Shown one piece after another: positions 9,110 to 18,010 of a stretch of DNA of 64,000 bases (its first letter is position 1; every line of letters begins with the position of its first letter). Both the position numbers and the translations under genes were made by a program. The stretch is taken from NCBI GenBank assembly GCA_963736325.1, contig CAVTOG010000010.1:682001-746000 (forward strand). Reading direction: 5' to 3'. Below the pieces are notes generated by a model. The model saw only the letters and a list, made by a program, of their open reading frames with translations. It searched no databases and was not told where the DNA came from. This stretch comes from Actinoallomurus sp963736325 (GTDB lineage: Bacteria > Actinomycetota > Actinomycetes > Streptosporangiales > Streptosporangiaceae).

Positions 9110-9214
9110 ATGCTGAAGCGTCTGCTCACCGGCGCGGCCTTGGCGGGACTCGCCGTACTGATCGTCACGGCGATACCCGACCTGAAGCGGTACCTGAAGA
9201 TCAGGGACATGTAG
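9110..9214 (+). CDS. 34-residue membrane peptide in hydrogenase operon (DUF6893-like)
   Basis: A very short gene (MLKRLLTGAALAGLAVLIVT, then AIPDLKRYLKIRDM). It has a strong ribosome site (GAGAGAGGAGGG) and stops three bases before hypA, so it is almost certainly translated. The basic start, one hydrophobic helix (about 5-22) and the RYLKIRDM tail match, from memory, the small actinobacterial family DUF6893. It may anchor or organise the hydrogenase at the membrane (inference). Confidence 0.82.
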   Translation: MLKRLLTGAALAGLAVLIVTAIPDLKRYLKIRDM

Positions 9215-9217
9215 GTC

Positions 9218-9574
9218 ATGCACGAGCTGGGGATCGCCGAGGCCGTCCTGAACGCCATGGAGCGCCGGGCGGACGGCCGGCGGGTACGCCGCGCGCGAGT
9301 GCGCGCCGGTGTCCTGCTGCACATCAGTGAGCCCGCGCTGAACCAGGCGTTCATCATGGTCTCCGACGGGACCCTCGCGGACGGCGCCCACCTGGACGTC
9401 GTCATCGAACCGGTCCTCCTCGCGTGCCGGCCGTGCGGACGCACGACGATGTCCGACCGGCTGCTCGCCACCTGTCCCGAATGCGGCGGCACCGACCTGG
9501 AGCTCCGCAGCGGCGACGAACTCGTCCTCGAATCCGTGCAGCTCGCCGAGGCGGAGGCGTCGGACCCGGCCTGA
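9218..9574 (+). CDS. hypA: Hydrogenase nickel metallochaperone HypA
   Basis: A 118-residue protein that delivers nickel to the hydrogenase large subunit. The N-terminal MHE provides the conserved His2 nickel ligand, and a zinc site is formed by CRPC (C70, C73) and CPEC (C86, C89). It starts three bases after the small membrane peptide and is last in the hydrogenase operon. The other maturation genes (hypB-F) are not in the window. It ends five bases from the convergent DUF4157 gene. Confidence 0.94.
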   Translation: MHELGIAEAVLNAMERRADGRRVRRARVRAGVLLHISEPALNQAFIMVSDGTLADGAHLDVVIEPVLLACRPCGRTTMSDRLLATCPECGGTDLELRSGDELVLESVQLAEAEASDPA

Positions 9575-9578
9575 GTCC

Positions 9579-12525
9579 TCACTCCCAGCGGATCTCCTTG
9601 ATGCCCGGCAGGTCGCTGTCGTAGCGCAGGGTGTGACGCCGGCGGCCGGACAGGAACAGGCCGAGCCGGTACTCCGTGCCGTGCTCGTCGACGAATCTCA
9701 GGCAAAGCGTGCCGGCCCGCAGGCCCTTGGGCCCCCGACCGTCGACGATGATCATGAAGTCGTAGCAGGCACTGGCGGTGTCCATCCGGATCGAGTGGAC
9801 GCGGGCGCCGCTCTTGCCGACGATGACCCGGCTCAGGTCGGTGGAGCCGTCGATCTCCACCGTGTCGCCGGGGAACAGAGATCCACCGACGGCGGCGGAC
9901 GCGGCCCCTGGTCGCGCCGCCGTCGGGCGTGCTGAAGGCGACCCGCGAGACGTCCGCGGGCACGAGGTGGCGGACCGCGCCGTCGGCGTCGACGGTCCAC
10001 GGCGTCCCGTCGGGGCCGGCCGCGATCCGGGCGGCGCGGCCGCGGATCCGGTCCCAGCCGAGGCCGTTCCACGCATGGATCCCACCGCTCCCGGCCGTCC
10101 AGGCCGCCGGCGCGACACCGGTGGAGACCGCGATGTCGGCCGCCGACCCCGGCAATGCGCTCCATCCCGAGCCGAGCGGTCCGCCCGTTCTCATCCGGGA
10201 GATCGCGCCGGACCCGCCGGCGATCCACGGCAGGCCGGTGGGCGCGACCGACACCGCGACCGCCGAGCCTTCGGCCCGCTCCCAGCGGGCGCCGTTCCAG
10301 CGCAGGACGGGATGCCCGTCTCCGTGCACGGCGCGGCCGGTCACCCAGACCGAACCGTCGGCGCCCGCGCCGATGTCGCTCGCGCCGCTCACCGGCTCGC
10401 CGGCGGCGGACACGCCGACGGGGATGCCGTCGCAGGTCACCGGAGTCCAGGCGCCGCCGTCGCGGCGCCGGATCGCTCCGTCGCCGTCGACCGTCCACGC
10501 GGTGCCGGCGCCATCGACCGCGATGCGCGTCCCGGCCCCGCCCATCGGCTCCCAGAGGCCGTCCCGCAGCCGCTGGACGGTGCAGCCGTTCTTGTCCGGC
10601 GCGGGCGTACGGCTGATGGCCCACACCACCCCGTCGCCGCCGACCGCGATGTCGGTCGCCTCGCCGCGGCAGGATTCCCACCGCCACCCACCCGCGACAT
10701 CACGTGAGATCTTCGGGATCCGCGTCACCGCCGCCCGGATGGCCGCGATCTTGGGGGCGCGGAACAGCTTCTCGGCCCGGCCCCGCTGGGCGTCGTTCCA
10801 CTGCTCCAGCGTCAGCATCGCGTCCCCCTGGCGCACCAGGGTCGGGAACCGGTTGAAGATCTGCGCCGTGGTGATGCCGGTCGTGCCGCGGTCGATCAGC
10901 TCCCCGATCGAGGCCTGGGACAAATGCGCGGTCTCGCTCGCGATCCGCACGCCGTCGCCGCCGTCCATCATCGTGCAGTCGCCGTAGATCTCGAACGGCG
11001 CCGGGTGCGCGGCCGAGGCGACCGTCAGCCCGGTCCTGGTGTAGTGGTCGTGCAGCACGCCGCTGGACACCTGCACGCCGGCGTTCTTCACGAACGTGAG
11101 GTAGTGCTTGTACGCGTCGGCCTGCGACCGCGTGCCGTCGGCCGTGACGCCGGCGACGTCCATCCGGCGGCGCGCCGACCACTGTTCGTCCGCCGTCTGC
11201 GGGTCACGCGCGAGGGGACGCCTCGACGGGTCGAGGAAGCCGTCGTAGAGGCCGCGCGCCGCCAGCCCGCCCTGCCGCGCGCTGGTCATCGTCTTGACCA
11301 TCTTCCAGTCGGCGACGGGCATGAGCCGGCCGAGGCCGGTGGCGGCCCACTCGACGAACCACTGCATGACCAGGGTCTTGTTGATGAGGTGGCCGGCGGC
11401 GAACGAGTCGTGCAGGAAGTGGTCGGCGTAGCCGTGGTTGATCCACGCGAGGTAGGCCAGCCGCTCCCGGTGCGCGGCGTCGCGGGCGTAGTACGCCTGC
11501 TCGGCGTGGTCGCGGGCGATCAGGTGGTACTGCTCCCACCGGTACCAGGAGCCCGGCGCGAAGTGGCAGGCGTTGCGGCCGACGACCGCACCGTAGTGGT
11601 CGACGCCGTTCGGCCCGATACCTTCGGTGAGGCGGTCGAGGGCCATGCTCTGGAGCAGGAGGTCGGCGAAGCCCCAGCCGGTATTGGCGACGACGGAGTT
11701 CTCGAACCGGCCCTTCCGCCCGCCGCCCAGCAGCCTCGTGACGTGGTGGAACGACTCCTGCCGTACCGCCTGCAGGAGGGGTTCGAGGATTCGCTTCGGC
11801 TGGGCGTCCAGGGCCGCCGGGTCGGCCAGGTAGTCGGCGAGGGTGTTGAGCTCGCCGTACGTGACGAGCAGCCCGCTTCCGCCGAGCCGGAGCGTGCGGA
11901 TCCCGGGATGGCGCGCCTTGATCGCCTCCGGCGTGACGCCGTCGGGGTCCTCGCGCCACATCTCCAGGAAGTCGCGCAGCTCCTCCAGCTTCTCCGGCCG
12001 GTCGGCCGCCCGCTTGGTGATGGCGTCCAGGTCGGCAGGCAGGGCGTCGCCGAGCAGGCGGTGCTCCCACGACGCGTGCCGCTGCGCGACCAGCTGCTCG
12101 GAGTCCTCCAGCGTGCGCACCCTCCGCAGGCCCGGTGTGACCGCTCCCCGCGCGAAGCCGCGCGCGAGGGAGTCCGCCTCCGCCTCGCACGCGTCACCCG
12201 GCGACGAGACCGACGCGCCTGCCGTGCACGGCAGGCGCGGCCCGCTCTGGCCGACGGCGTGGGCGACCTCGTGGGCGAGCAGTTCGAGGCCGGCGCGCGA
12301 ACCCGGGGCGTACGCGCCGCTCGCGAAGAAGAGGTCGGCTCCGATGGTGACGGCCTCGGCGGCGAAGGCGCGCGCGATCCGGTCTCCGGTCTCGCCGGTG
12401 TGGATCCGCAGCCGTCCGAGGTCGGCGCCGTACGCGCGCTCCAGTGCGGACCGCAGGCGACCGCCGAGCGGCTCGCCGGTGCCCAGGACGCCGCGGAGCC
12501 GGTCTTCGGCGAGATGGTGCGGCAT
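9579..12525 (-). pseudogene. DUF4157 (eCIS-core) protein with phospholipase C-like middle and beta-propeller; one frameshift
   Basis: About 980 residues. Residues 30-93 are a DUF4157-type domain (IHTGETGDRIARAF, FFASGAYAPGSRAGLELLAHEVAH); the HEVAH metal motif is at 85-89. The middle (about 200-570) includes YRWEQYHLIARDHAEQ and HFLHDSFAAGHL, which recall zinc-dependent phospholipase C-like folds (inference). From about 610 on, repeats such as EATDIAVGGDGVVWAI and GTRIAVDGAGTAWTV look like tectonin/propeller blades. At 9900-9925, near a G4 run (9905-9908), the coherent reading moves by one base into the frame ending KEIRWE at 9579. The ATG at 12525 has GAGGGAGG upstream. DUF4157 proteins often belong to contractile injection or polymorphic toxin contexts, none of which is in the window. 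Confidence 0.75.
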
Positions 12526-12629
12526 GGTCGGCCTCCCTCGGATACGTTCCGCGCACATGCTCGGACGTTCCGTGAGCAGAACACGCCGGGGACGCGGGTC
12601 GCAAGGAGAGGCTTTCCCGGCGGGCACGG

Positions 12630-13637
12630 TCACAGGACCAGGCTCAGCAGGAGGACACAGACCATCGAGACCACCGAGATGATGGTCTCCGTGTAGGACC
12701 AGGTCTTGATCGTCTGGCCGACGCTCATCCCGAAGTACTCCTTGACCAGCCAGAATCCCGCGTCGTTGACATGGGAGAAGAACAGCGAGCCCGACCCGAT
12801 GGCCAGGACGAGCAGCGCCGTGTGCGACGTGCTCATGCCGACGGCGAATGCCGGCCGCGGAGATGGTCGCGAGCGTGGCCGAGCCGGTCGCCGGCCGGAT
12901 GCCGACCGCGACGAGCCGGCCCAGCAGCAGCGCCGAGAAGTGCGCGCCGTTCGCCGCCTGGGTGATCGTCTTGCCGACCCCCGCGTCGATCAGGGTCTGC
13001 TTGAAACCGCCGCCGGCGCCGACGATGAGCAGGATCCCGGCGATCGGGGGAAGCGACTCGGCGACGGCGGCCGAGATGCGCTTGCGGCCGAAGCCCGCAG
13101 GGCGCCCGAGCGTGAACATCGCCACCAGCACCGCGACGAGGAGGGCGAACAGCGGCGTGCCGATGCCGTCCAGCACCGTACGGACGGTGCTCCCCTCGTC
13201 GAGCCGGACGTCGGCGATCGCCTTGCCGAGCATGAGGACGACCAGCGGCAGGACCGTGCCGACGGTCAGCCCGAAAGTCGGGCGCCGCGCCGCCTCCTCA
13301 TCGCTCTTCTCCTCGTCCAGTTCCGCCATGAGGGCGGTGGGCGGGGTCGCGTCGACCCAGCGCGCGGCAAGGCGGCCGAAGAGTGGGCCCGCCACGATGA
13401 CGGTCGGCACCGCGACGAGCAGGCCGAGCGCGAGTGTGACGCCCAGGTCGGCCTTGACCGTGGTGATGGCCACCAGCGGGCCGGGGTGCGGCGGCACCAG
13501 GCCGTGCAGCACCGAGAGTCCGGCCAGTGCGTGATGAGCACGACGATGACGGCGACACCGATCACCGCGGCCACGATCAGCCGGGTGTCGTGGCCGCTCC
13601 ATGAGGAGGCGGAGAGAACGCCTTGCGAAAACGTCAT
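12630..13637 (-). pseudogene. gntP: GntP-family gluconate:H+ symporter gene with internal deletions
   Basis: Three pieces of one permease lie in different frames. The N-terminus (MTFSQGVLSASSWSGHDTRL, then VVLITH) starts at 13637. At about 13527-13535 it joins ALAGLSVLHGLVPPHPGPL, a motif that in full-length proteins comes roughly 120 residues later, so several membrane helices are lost. A long good segment follows (to LATISAAGI), then a small deletion and frame change at about 12839-12851 leads to the normal C-terminus (SLFFSHVNDAGFWLVKEYFG, ending VLLLSLVL). Intact relatives have about 450 residues; only about 335 codons remain. Either the gene is dead or the assembly collapsed here. Confidence 0.8.
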
Positions 13638-14264
13638 GTGGAAGCCCTCTTTCTGGAGCGGGTCGGGGGTCCGTTTCGTCTCGTCGCGCGCCGGGGGGCG
13701 GCTCGCGTTGCCGGGTACCGCTGATCTCACGGTGAGATCGCGGCGTCCATACTGTCCGGTTTGTGATCTGAGGGCCAGGCGTGACGGGGGGCAAGTGGCC
13801 GGAACCTTGGCGAGGTTTGCATCAATTGTCCACGGCGAAATGGAAGATTCCTGATGGTATTCACCTGTCGTTATTTACTATTTCGCGCCTTGACTAGCCC
13901 ACTGTGGCGACGCAGAGTAGAAGAGATCGCACATTGTGCGATGTTGCGGTCGATTCGGAATGCGATGGCGCATTTATCGCCAGCCGGATAACTCGGTTGT
14001 GGGCGATTCGCTCGTCGGCGTAACGGGCGGAAAACCCGGAGCGTGGCATTTCGGCACCCATCCCGTTTGGCGCGGGGATGGCTCCGCGGAAGCGTCCCGC
14101 GCACGGCACCGGGCACTGTCCGACTCGCACCCGCGGGCGATCGGGACCTGATCCCGATCGCCCCCGCACGGTCGGCGGTCCTCCGGCACCGGCCTCACGG
14201 CAGGGCCGCCGACTCCGCACCCCATCGCGACGGCACACCCTCCGGCATTCCTCGGGCGACGCCC
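13638..14264. other. Non-coding region between gntP remnant and permease
   Basis: No convincing gene in about 630 bases. AT-rich stretches near 13840-13990 probably hold the gntP promoter. A perfect 12-bp hairpin (14135-14146 with 14152-14163, loop CCTGA) looks like a terminator although no intact gene ends there; it may have belonged to a lost gene. Confidence 0.5.
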
Positions 14265-14291
14265 TTGGCATATACCCCCCGTAGGTATACT
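14265..14291 (+). promoter_or_regulatory. Promoter with CsoR/CstR-like operator
   Basis: TTGGCA (14265-14270) and TATACT (14286-14291) form a promoter with a short 15-base spacer. The spacer and -10 contain the inverted repeat TATACC-CCCCGTA-GGTATA (14271-14289). C/G-rich centres flanked by ATAC/GTAT are typical of CsoR-family (copper or persulfide sensor) operators. Start of the permease gene is about 40 bases downstream. Confidence 0.55.
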
Positions 14292-14328
14292 TTCAGGCCA
14301 TCGACGTCATTCCCCTGGAGGTTCACCA

Positions 14329-15474
14329 ATGGGCGCCATCGGGCATGCACTGGCGATCGCCGGGACGATGACCTGGGAGATCCTCTGGGCGTTGATCCTC
14401 GGATTCATCCTGTCCGCGGTCGTGCAGGCCGTCGTCCGCAGATCCACCGTCGTACGGCTGCTCGGGGACGGCCGGCCGCGTACCCTCGCCGTCGCCATGG
14501 GCCTCGGGATCGCCTCCTCATCCTGCTCGTACGCCGCCGTCGCGCTCGCCCGCTCCCTCTTCCGCAAAGGCGCCGCGTTCATCGCCGCCATGGCCTTCGA
14601 GATCGCCTCCACCAACCTCGTCATCGAGCTCGGCATCGTGCTCGCGCTGCTCATGGGCTGGCGGTTCACGGCCGCGGAGTTCATCGGCGGGCCGATCATG
14701 ATCGTGGTCGTCGCGGTGCTGTTCCGGCTGTTCCTGCGGGAGCGGCTGCTGCGGGAGGCGCGCGACCAGGCCGGGCGTGGCGTCGCCGGGTCGATGGAGG
14801 GCCACGCGGCGATGGAGATGTCCGTTCAGCGGGACGGGTCGTTCTGGCGACGCCTGTTCTCCGGCGAAGGACTCACGGCGGTCTCGAATGTCTTCGTCAT
14901 GGAATGGGCGGCCATTCTCAAGGACCTGGTCATCGGGCTGCTGATCGCCGGCGCGGTCGCGGCCTGGGTGCCCGCGTCGTTCTGGAGGGGCTTCTTCCTC
15001 ACCGGCCATCCGCTCGCGGCCGAGCTCTGGGGGCCGATCGTCGGCCCGCTCGTCGCGGTCGCCGCGTTCGTCTGCTCGATCGGCAACGTTCCGCTCGCCG
15101 CGGTGCTCTGGAACGGCGGCATCAGCTTCGGCGGCGTCATCGCCTTCATCTTCGGCGACCTGATCATCCTGCCGATCATCAACATCTACCGGAAGTACTA
15201 CGGAGCCCGTACGGCCCTGTTCATCACGGCGACCTTCTACGCCGCCATGGTCCTCGCCGGCTACGCGGTCGAGCTGATCTTCGGCGCCGCGGGCCTGATC
15301 CCCCACGGGCGCGGCGCGATGGTCATGGAGGAGCGCGTCTCCTGGAACTACACGACGTGGCTCAACATCGCGTTCCTGCTCGCCGCCGCCATCCTGGTGC
15401 TCCGCTCCGCCCGCACGGGCGGCCTCGTGATGCTGAGGATGATGGGCGGCTCCCCGGACCGCGAGCATCACTGA
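14329..15474 (+). CDS. Permease of the DUF318/ArsP-YraQ type
   Basis: A 381-residue polytopic membrane protein with about ten hydrophobic segments. Two related motifs in the two halves, GIASSSCSYAAVAL (with Cys) and CSIGNVPLAAVLWNGGISFG, are typical of the DUF318/ArsP_1 permease superfamily, whose members move organoarsenicals or other small or sulfur compounds. The central loop is charged and variable (about 140-175). The CsoR-like site in its promoter points to a role in metal or sulfur stress (inference). ATG at 14329 follows CTGGAGG. Confidence 0.82.
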   Translation: MGAIGHALAIAGTMTWEILWALILGFILSAVVQAVVRRSTVVRLLGDGRPRTLAVAMGLGIASSSCSYAAVALARSLFRKGAAFIAAMAFEIASTNLVIELGIVLALLMGWRFTAAEFIGGPIMIVVVAVLFRLFLRERLLREARDQAGRGVAGSMEGHAAMEMSVQRDGSFWRRLFSGEGLTAVSNVFVMEWAAILKDLVIGLLIAGAVAAWVPASFWRGFFLTGHPLAAELWGPIVGPLVAVAAFVCSIGNVPLAAVLWNGGISFGGVIAFIFGDLIILPIINIYRKYYGARTALFITATFYAAMVLAGYAVELIFGAAGLIPHGRGAMVMEERVSWNYTTWLNIAFLLAAAILVLRSARTGGLVMLRMMGGSPDREHH

Positions 15475-15580
15475 GATCCGCCGTGGCCCGCCGCCGGAAG
15501 AGTTGGACATCGGCGGCCCGGCGGGGAATCCTATGCGCCTGCATGATCGAATCTTTGGGTCACGAGGAGCGGTAGAACCG

Positions 15581-16081
15581 ATGCTGATGGCAGCCGAGTC
15601 CGTGGAGCCCGGGCCGTACGACGCCGTCGAGTACGAGCTCGGCGTCCTGTTGCGGCGCGCACGGTCGATCTCCGCCGAGATGGGCCGCGCGGTGCACCCC
15701 GACCTCGAACCCGGCGCATACGGCCTCCTCGTCGGGATCCACGACCGCCCGCGCGGGCGCCCCAGCGACCTGGCCGACCACTTCGGCATCGGCAAGGCCA
15801 CGATGAGCCGCCAGCTCAAGGCACTGGAGGGGCTGGGCCTGGTGGCGCGCGAGCCCGACCCCGGCGACGGGCGCGCCCACCTGCTGGTGCTCACCGAGCA
15901 GGGGCGCACACGCCTCGACCACGCGCGTACGGCCCGCATGGCACGGTTCAACGCGCTGCTGGGCACCTGGCCCGAGGACGACGTGCGCCTGCTGGCCGGC
16001 CTGCTCGGCCGCCTCAACCGGCTCGTCGACACGATGAGCGAGACGGCACCGCGAGGTCAGGCGAGGATCGCGCAGGGGTGA
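15581..16081 (+). CDS. MarR-family transcriptional regulator
   Basis: A 166-residue winged-helix regulator. The recognition region is GRPSDLADHFGIGKATMSRQ, then LKALEGLGLVAREPDPGDGR with the wing, as in MarR proteins. The N- and C-terminal helices would form the dimer interface. I chose ATG at 15581 with GAGGAG eleven bases upstream; a start 26 codons earlier adds a non-conserved leader. Target unknown; it lies about 100 bases after the permease and in the same direction. Confidence 0.85.
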   Translation: MLMAAESVEPGPYDAVEYELGVLLRRARSISAEMGRAVHPDLEPGAYGLLVGIHDRPRGRPSDLADHFGIGKATMSRQLKALEGLGLVAREPDPGDGRAHLLVLTEQGRTRLDHARTARMARFNALLGTWPEDDVRLLAGLLGRLNRLVDTMSETAPRGQARIAQG

Positions 16082-16128
16082 CCGAAGTGTTCCTTGCCGC
16101 CCGCCCTCCGGCTCCCCACCCTGAGGGC

Positions 16129-16200
16129 ATGAACAACTGCTCCTGTGGACACGGCAACTGCTCCTGCCCGAAGGGCTGCTCCTGCGGCTGCAACGGCTGA
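16129..16200 (+). CDS. 23-residue cysteine-rich, metallothionein-like peptide
   Basis: Reads MNNCSCGHGNCSCPKGCSCG followed by CNG. Seven of 23 residues are Cys (4, 6, 11, 13, 17, 19, 21), spaced as CxC or CxxxC pairs, plus one His: a metallothionein-like pattern able to bind Cu(I) or Zn. A GAGGG site lies just before the ATG. Too short for standard gene calling, and the small size leaves some doubt that it is expressed. Alternatives are a chance ORF or a precursor peptide. Confidence 0.55.
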   Translation: MNNCSCGHGNCSCPKGCSCGCNG

Positions 16201-16214
16201 CCCGTAGCAACACC

Positions 16215-16712
16215 TCACTGGTGCAGGCCGCGGCCCCGCTCGTCGCCCCGGTCGACGTCCAGGCCCACCACCGAGGAGCACCGGTTGCACCGCCACTCCG
16301 CGACGACCAGCTCCGACGCCATGTCGCGCGTACGGTACGGGCGCGCGATCTTCTTGCGGCTCATCCCGTACCCGCAGGTCGAGTGCATCATCAGGCCGCA
16401 CTCATGGCACGGCCACACGTCGTCGCCGGGGCGCATGCAACCGGGGCACGTCGGGACGTGGTCGTCCGCGTGGGAGTCGAAGGGGTCCATCTCCGAGCGC
16501 CACTCGCGCTCCAAATCGAGGTACTCGTCGTCGGGCCAGGCGTGGTCGGCGAGCCACGCGAGGTACTCCTCGGCGTCGGCGGCCAGAGACGCCGTCATCG
16601 ACTCGGGATGCCCTTTGCCGCACCTCTTCGGCGAGGTGCCATACCGGTGCACGAGGCACACCGGAACGACCGAGAGCACGAACAGCGGAATGATCAAGAT
16701 TGAAGCGATCAT
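16215..16712 (-). CDS. Membrane-anchored protein with PHD-finger-like zinc pattern
   Basis: A 165-residue protein: N-terminal membrane helix (about 2-21), an acidic helical region (40-80), then eight metal ligands in PHD order C4-H-C3: C89/C92, C102/C105, H110/C113, C142/C145, with a Trp (W140) two residues before the seventh ligand, as in eukaryotic PHD fingers. The spacing is C-x2-C-x9-C-x2-C-x4-H-x2-C-x28-C-x2-C. It could equally be a RING-like or double zinc-ribbon domain. I chose ATG at 16712 because the sequence upstream looks non-coding. Function unknown; it converges on the Cys-rich peptide gene. Confidence 0.75.
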   Translation of the reverse strand: MIASILIIPLFVLSVVPVCLVHRYGTSPKRCGKGHPESMTASLAADAEEYLAWLADHAWPDDEYLDLEREWRSEMDPFDSHADDHVPTCPGCMRPGDDVWPCHECGLMMHSTCGYGMSRKKIARPYRTRDMASELVVAEWRCNRCSSVVGLDVDRGDERGRGLHQ

Positions 16713-17052
16713 GGCGCCACTTCCGGCACCGGGTTCGGCATGCGGACGACATGTCGTGGCGGCAATGCCACGGGGGACACGGTGGTTCCCACGGTGGCGT
16801 CCTTTCGTGAGTACTGACGGGGGAAGATCACGAAAACCCTGCTCCACGCACACGCGGGTGTCACAAAGCGGTATGAACAGTATCGAATCCGGGTCAGCCA
16901 CGGAAATCGATCAGACAATTTAATGATCATTATTGGGAATCACCGCCGAATGCCATCATGAAGGCTTTCATGATCCAAAACTTTCGGACGCACTCGCCCA
17001 TCCCAGAACGCCTCTCCGCCCATGCGGGGCCGGACGTCCGGAACTCCCCGCC
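16713..17052. other. Intergenic region with AT-rich palindromes
   Basis: No gene seen. An AT-rich island at about 16890-16985 holds two strong palindromes (separate entry). It is the likely promoter region of the zinc-finger gene; conservon 1 ends at its right edge. Confidence 0.5.
16921..16974. promoter_or_regulatory. Two palindromes: TAATGATCATTA and ATCATGAA-GGCT-TTCATGAT
   Basis: The first (16921-16932) is a perfect 12-bp palindrome. The second (16955-16974) is a perfect 8+8-bp inverted repeat. Both lie in an AT-rich island that is rare in this genome, so they are likely regulator sites. They lie 210-260 bases upstream of the zinc-finger gene. Confidence 0.5.
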
Positions 17053-17646
17053 TCAGCCCGCCTGGCCGATGGCCTTGATCTGCAGCGCGTGCTCGACCAC
17101 CGCGATCAGCACCTCGCGCGCGGACGCCTGCCGCCGTACGTCGCACAGCATGACGGGCACGTCGTCGTCGACGTCGAGCGCCACGCGCACCGTTGCCATG
17201 TCATAGCTCGGCGCTCCGTCGAAGCGGTTCACGGCCACCACGAACGGCACGCCGCGCTGCTCGAAGTAGTCGATGGCGCCGAAGCAGTCGTTCAGGCGCC
17301 GCGTGTCGGCGAGCACGACGGCGCCGACCGCGCCGCGAGCCAGGCCGTCCCACATGAACCAGAAGCGCCGTTGCCCCGGGGTCCCCCAGAGGTAGAGCAC
17401 GACGTTGTCCTCCAGCGTGATGCGGCCGAAGTCCATCGCCACCGTCGTGGTCTCTTTCGACTCCACGCCGGTCGTGTCGTCGACACCGACGCTCTCCCCG
17501 GTCAGGGCCTCCTCGGTCCGCAGCGGGCGGATCTCGCTCGCCGTGCCCACCAGAGTCGTCTTGCCCGCGCCGAAACCACCGGCGATAAGGATCTTGACCG
17601 CGACCGCCGGCAGCTCCGGCAGGGTGTCAGAGGAGGTGGAGCTCAT
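17053..17646 (-). CDS. Conservon GTP-binding protein (CvnD-type), conservon 1
   Basis: A 197-residue Ras-like GTPase of the actinobacterial conservon class. The P-loop is GGFGAGKTTLVG (24-35), the switch II region WGTPGQRRFWFMWD, and the base-specificity loop NRFDGA. It is the fourth gene of the order CvnA-CvnB-CvnC-CvnD, overlapping the DUF742 gene by 20 bases. In Streptomyces the CvnD protein switches with nucleotide state and works with the roadblock and DUF742 partners at the membrane kinase. Confidence 0.93.
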   Translation of the reverse strand: MSSTSSDTLPELPAVAVKILIAGGFGAGKTTLVGTASEIRPLRTEEALTGESVGVDDTTGVESKETTTVAMDFGRITLEDNVVLYLWGTPGQRRFWFMWDGLARGAVGAVVLADTRRLNDCFGAIDYFEQRGVPFVVAVNRFDGAPSYDMATVRVALDVDDDVPVMLCDVRRQASAREVLIAVVEHALQIKAIGQAG

Positions 17647-18010
17647 CGAGAACCGTCCGGAGGATCCGTTCGTCGTGGATGTCGGTCGGGGGGTCCGGCG
17701 CGTGCACGGCGACGAACCCCCGGTCGCGCAGGTCCGCGATCAGCACGCGTACGACCCCGAGCGGAAGGTCGAGGTCCGACGCCAGGTCCGCGACGACGAT
17801 GGGCTCGCGGCAGCACGTCAGCAGGCGCAGGTGCTCGCGATCGAGCCAGTGCCGGTCGGCCTCCGCCGGAACCCCGCCGACGACGACGGAGACCACGTCG
17901 ATGGGCTCACCGCCCGCGCGCGTACGCCCGCGCGTGACCGCGTACGGACGCACCACCGGCCCCGCGTCATCGTCGAACCACCGGCGCCGAGGTGCGTTCA
18001 CCCCGATCAC
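17627..18010 (-). CDS. DUF742 protein (CvnC-type), conservon 1
   Basis: A 127-residue protein with the family start RWFDDDAGPVVRPYAVTRGR and a winged-helix-like C-terminal half (VADLASDLDLPLGVVRVLIADL). It links the roadblock protein and the GTPase in conservons. The GTG start at 18010 overlaps the stop of the roadblock gene by four bases, and its own 3' end overlaps the GTPase gene, so the operon is tightly coupled. Confidence 0.92.
   Translation of the reverse strand: MIGVNAPRRRWFDDDAGPVVRPYAVTRGRTRAGGEPIDVVSVVVGGVPAEADRHWLDREHLRLLTCCREPIVVADLASDLDLPLGVVRVLIADLRDRGFVAVHAPDPPTDIHDERILRTVLDELHLL

Noticed and set aside
9070..13794. A single 1574-codon open frame on the minus strand
   Set aside because: It joins parts of gntP, the DUF4157 gene and antisense of hypA. 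The absence of stops is due to high GC, and the start and end parts read as shadow sequence.
13936..14151. 71-residue plus-strand ORF before the permease
   Set aside because: No ribosome site, ends inside a hairpin, no similarity seen.
14518..16032. 504-codon minus-strand ORF opposite the permease and MarR genes
   Set aside because: Composition rich in Arg, Glu and Asp with no domain, opposite two clear genes.
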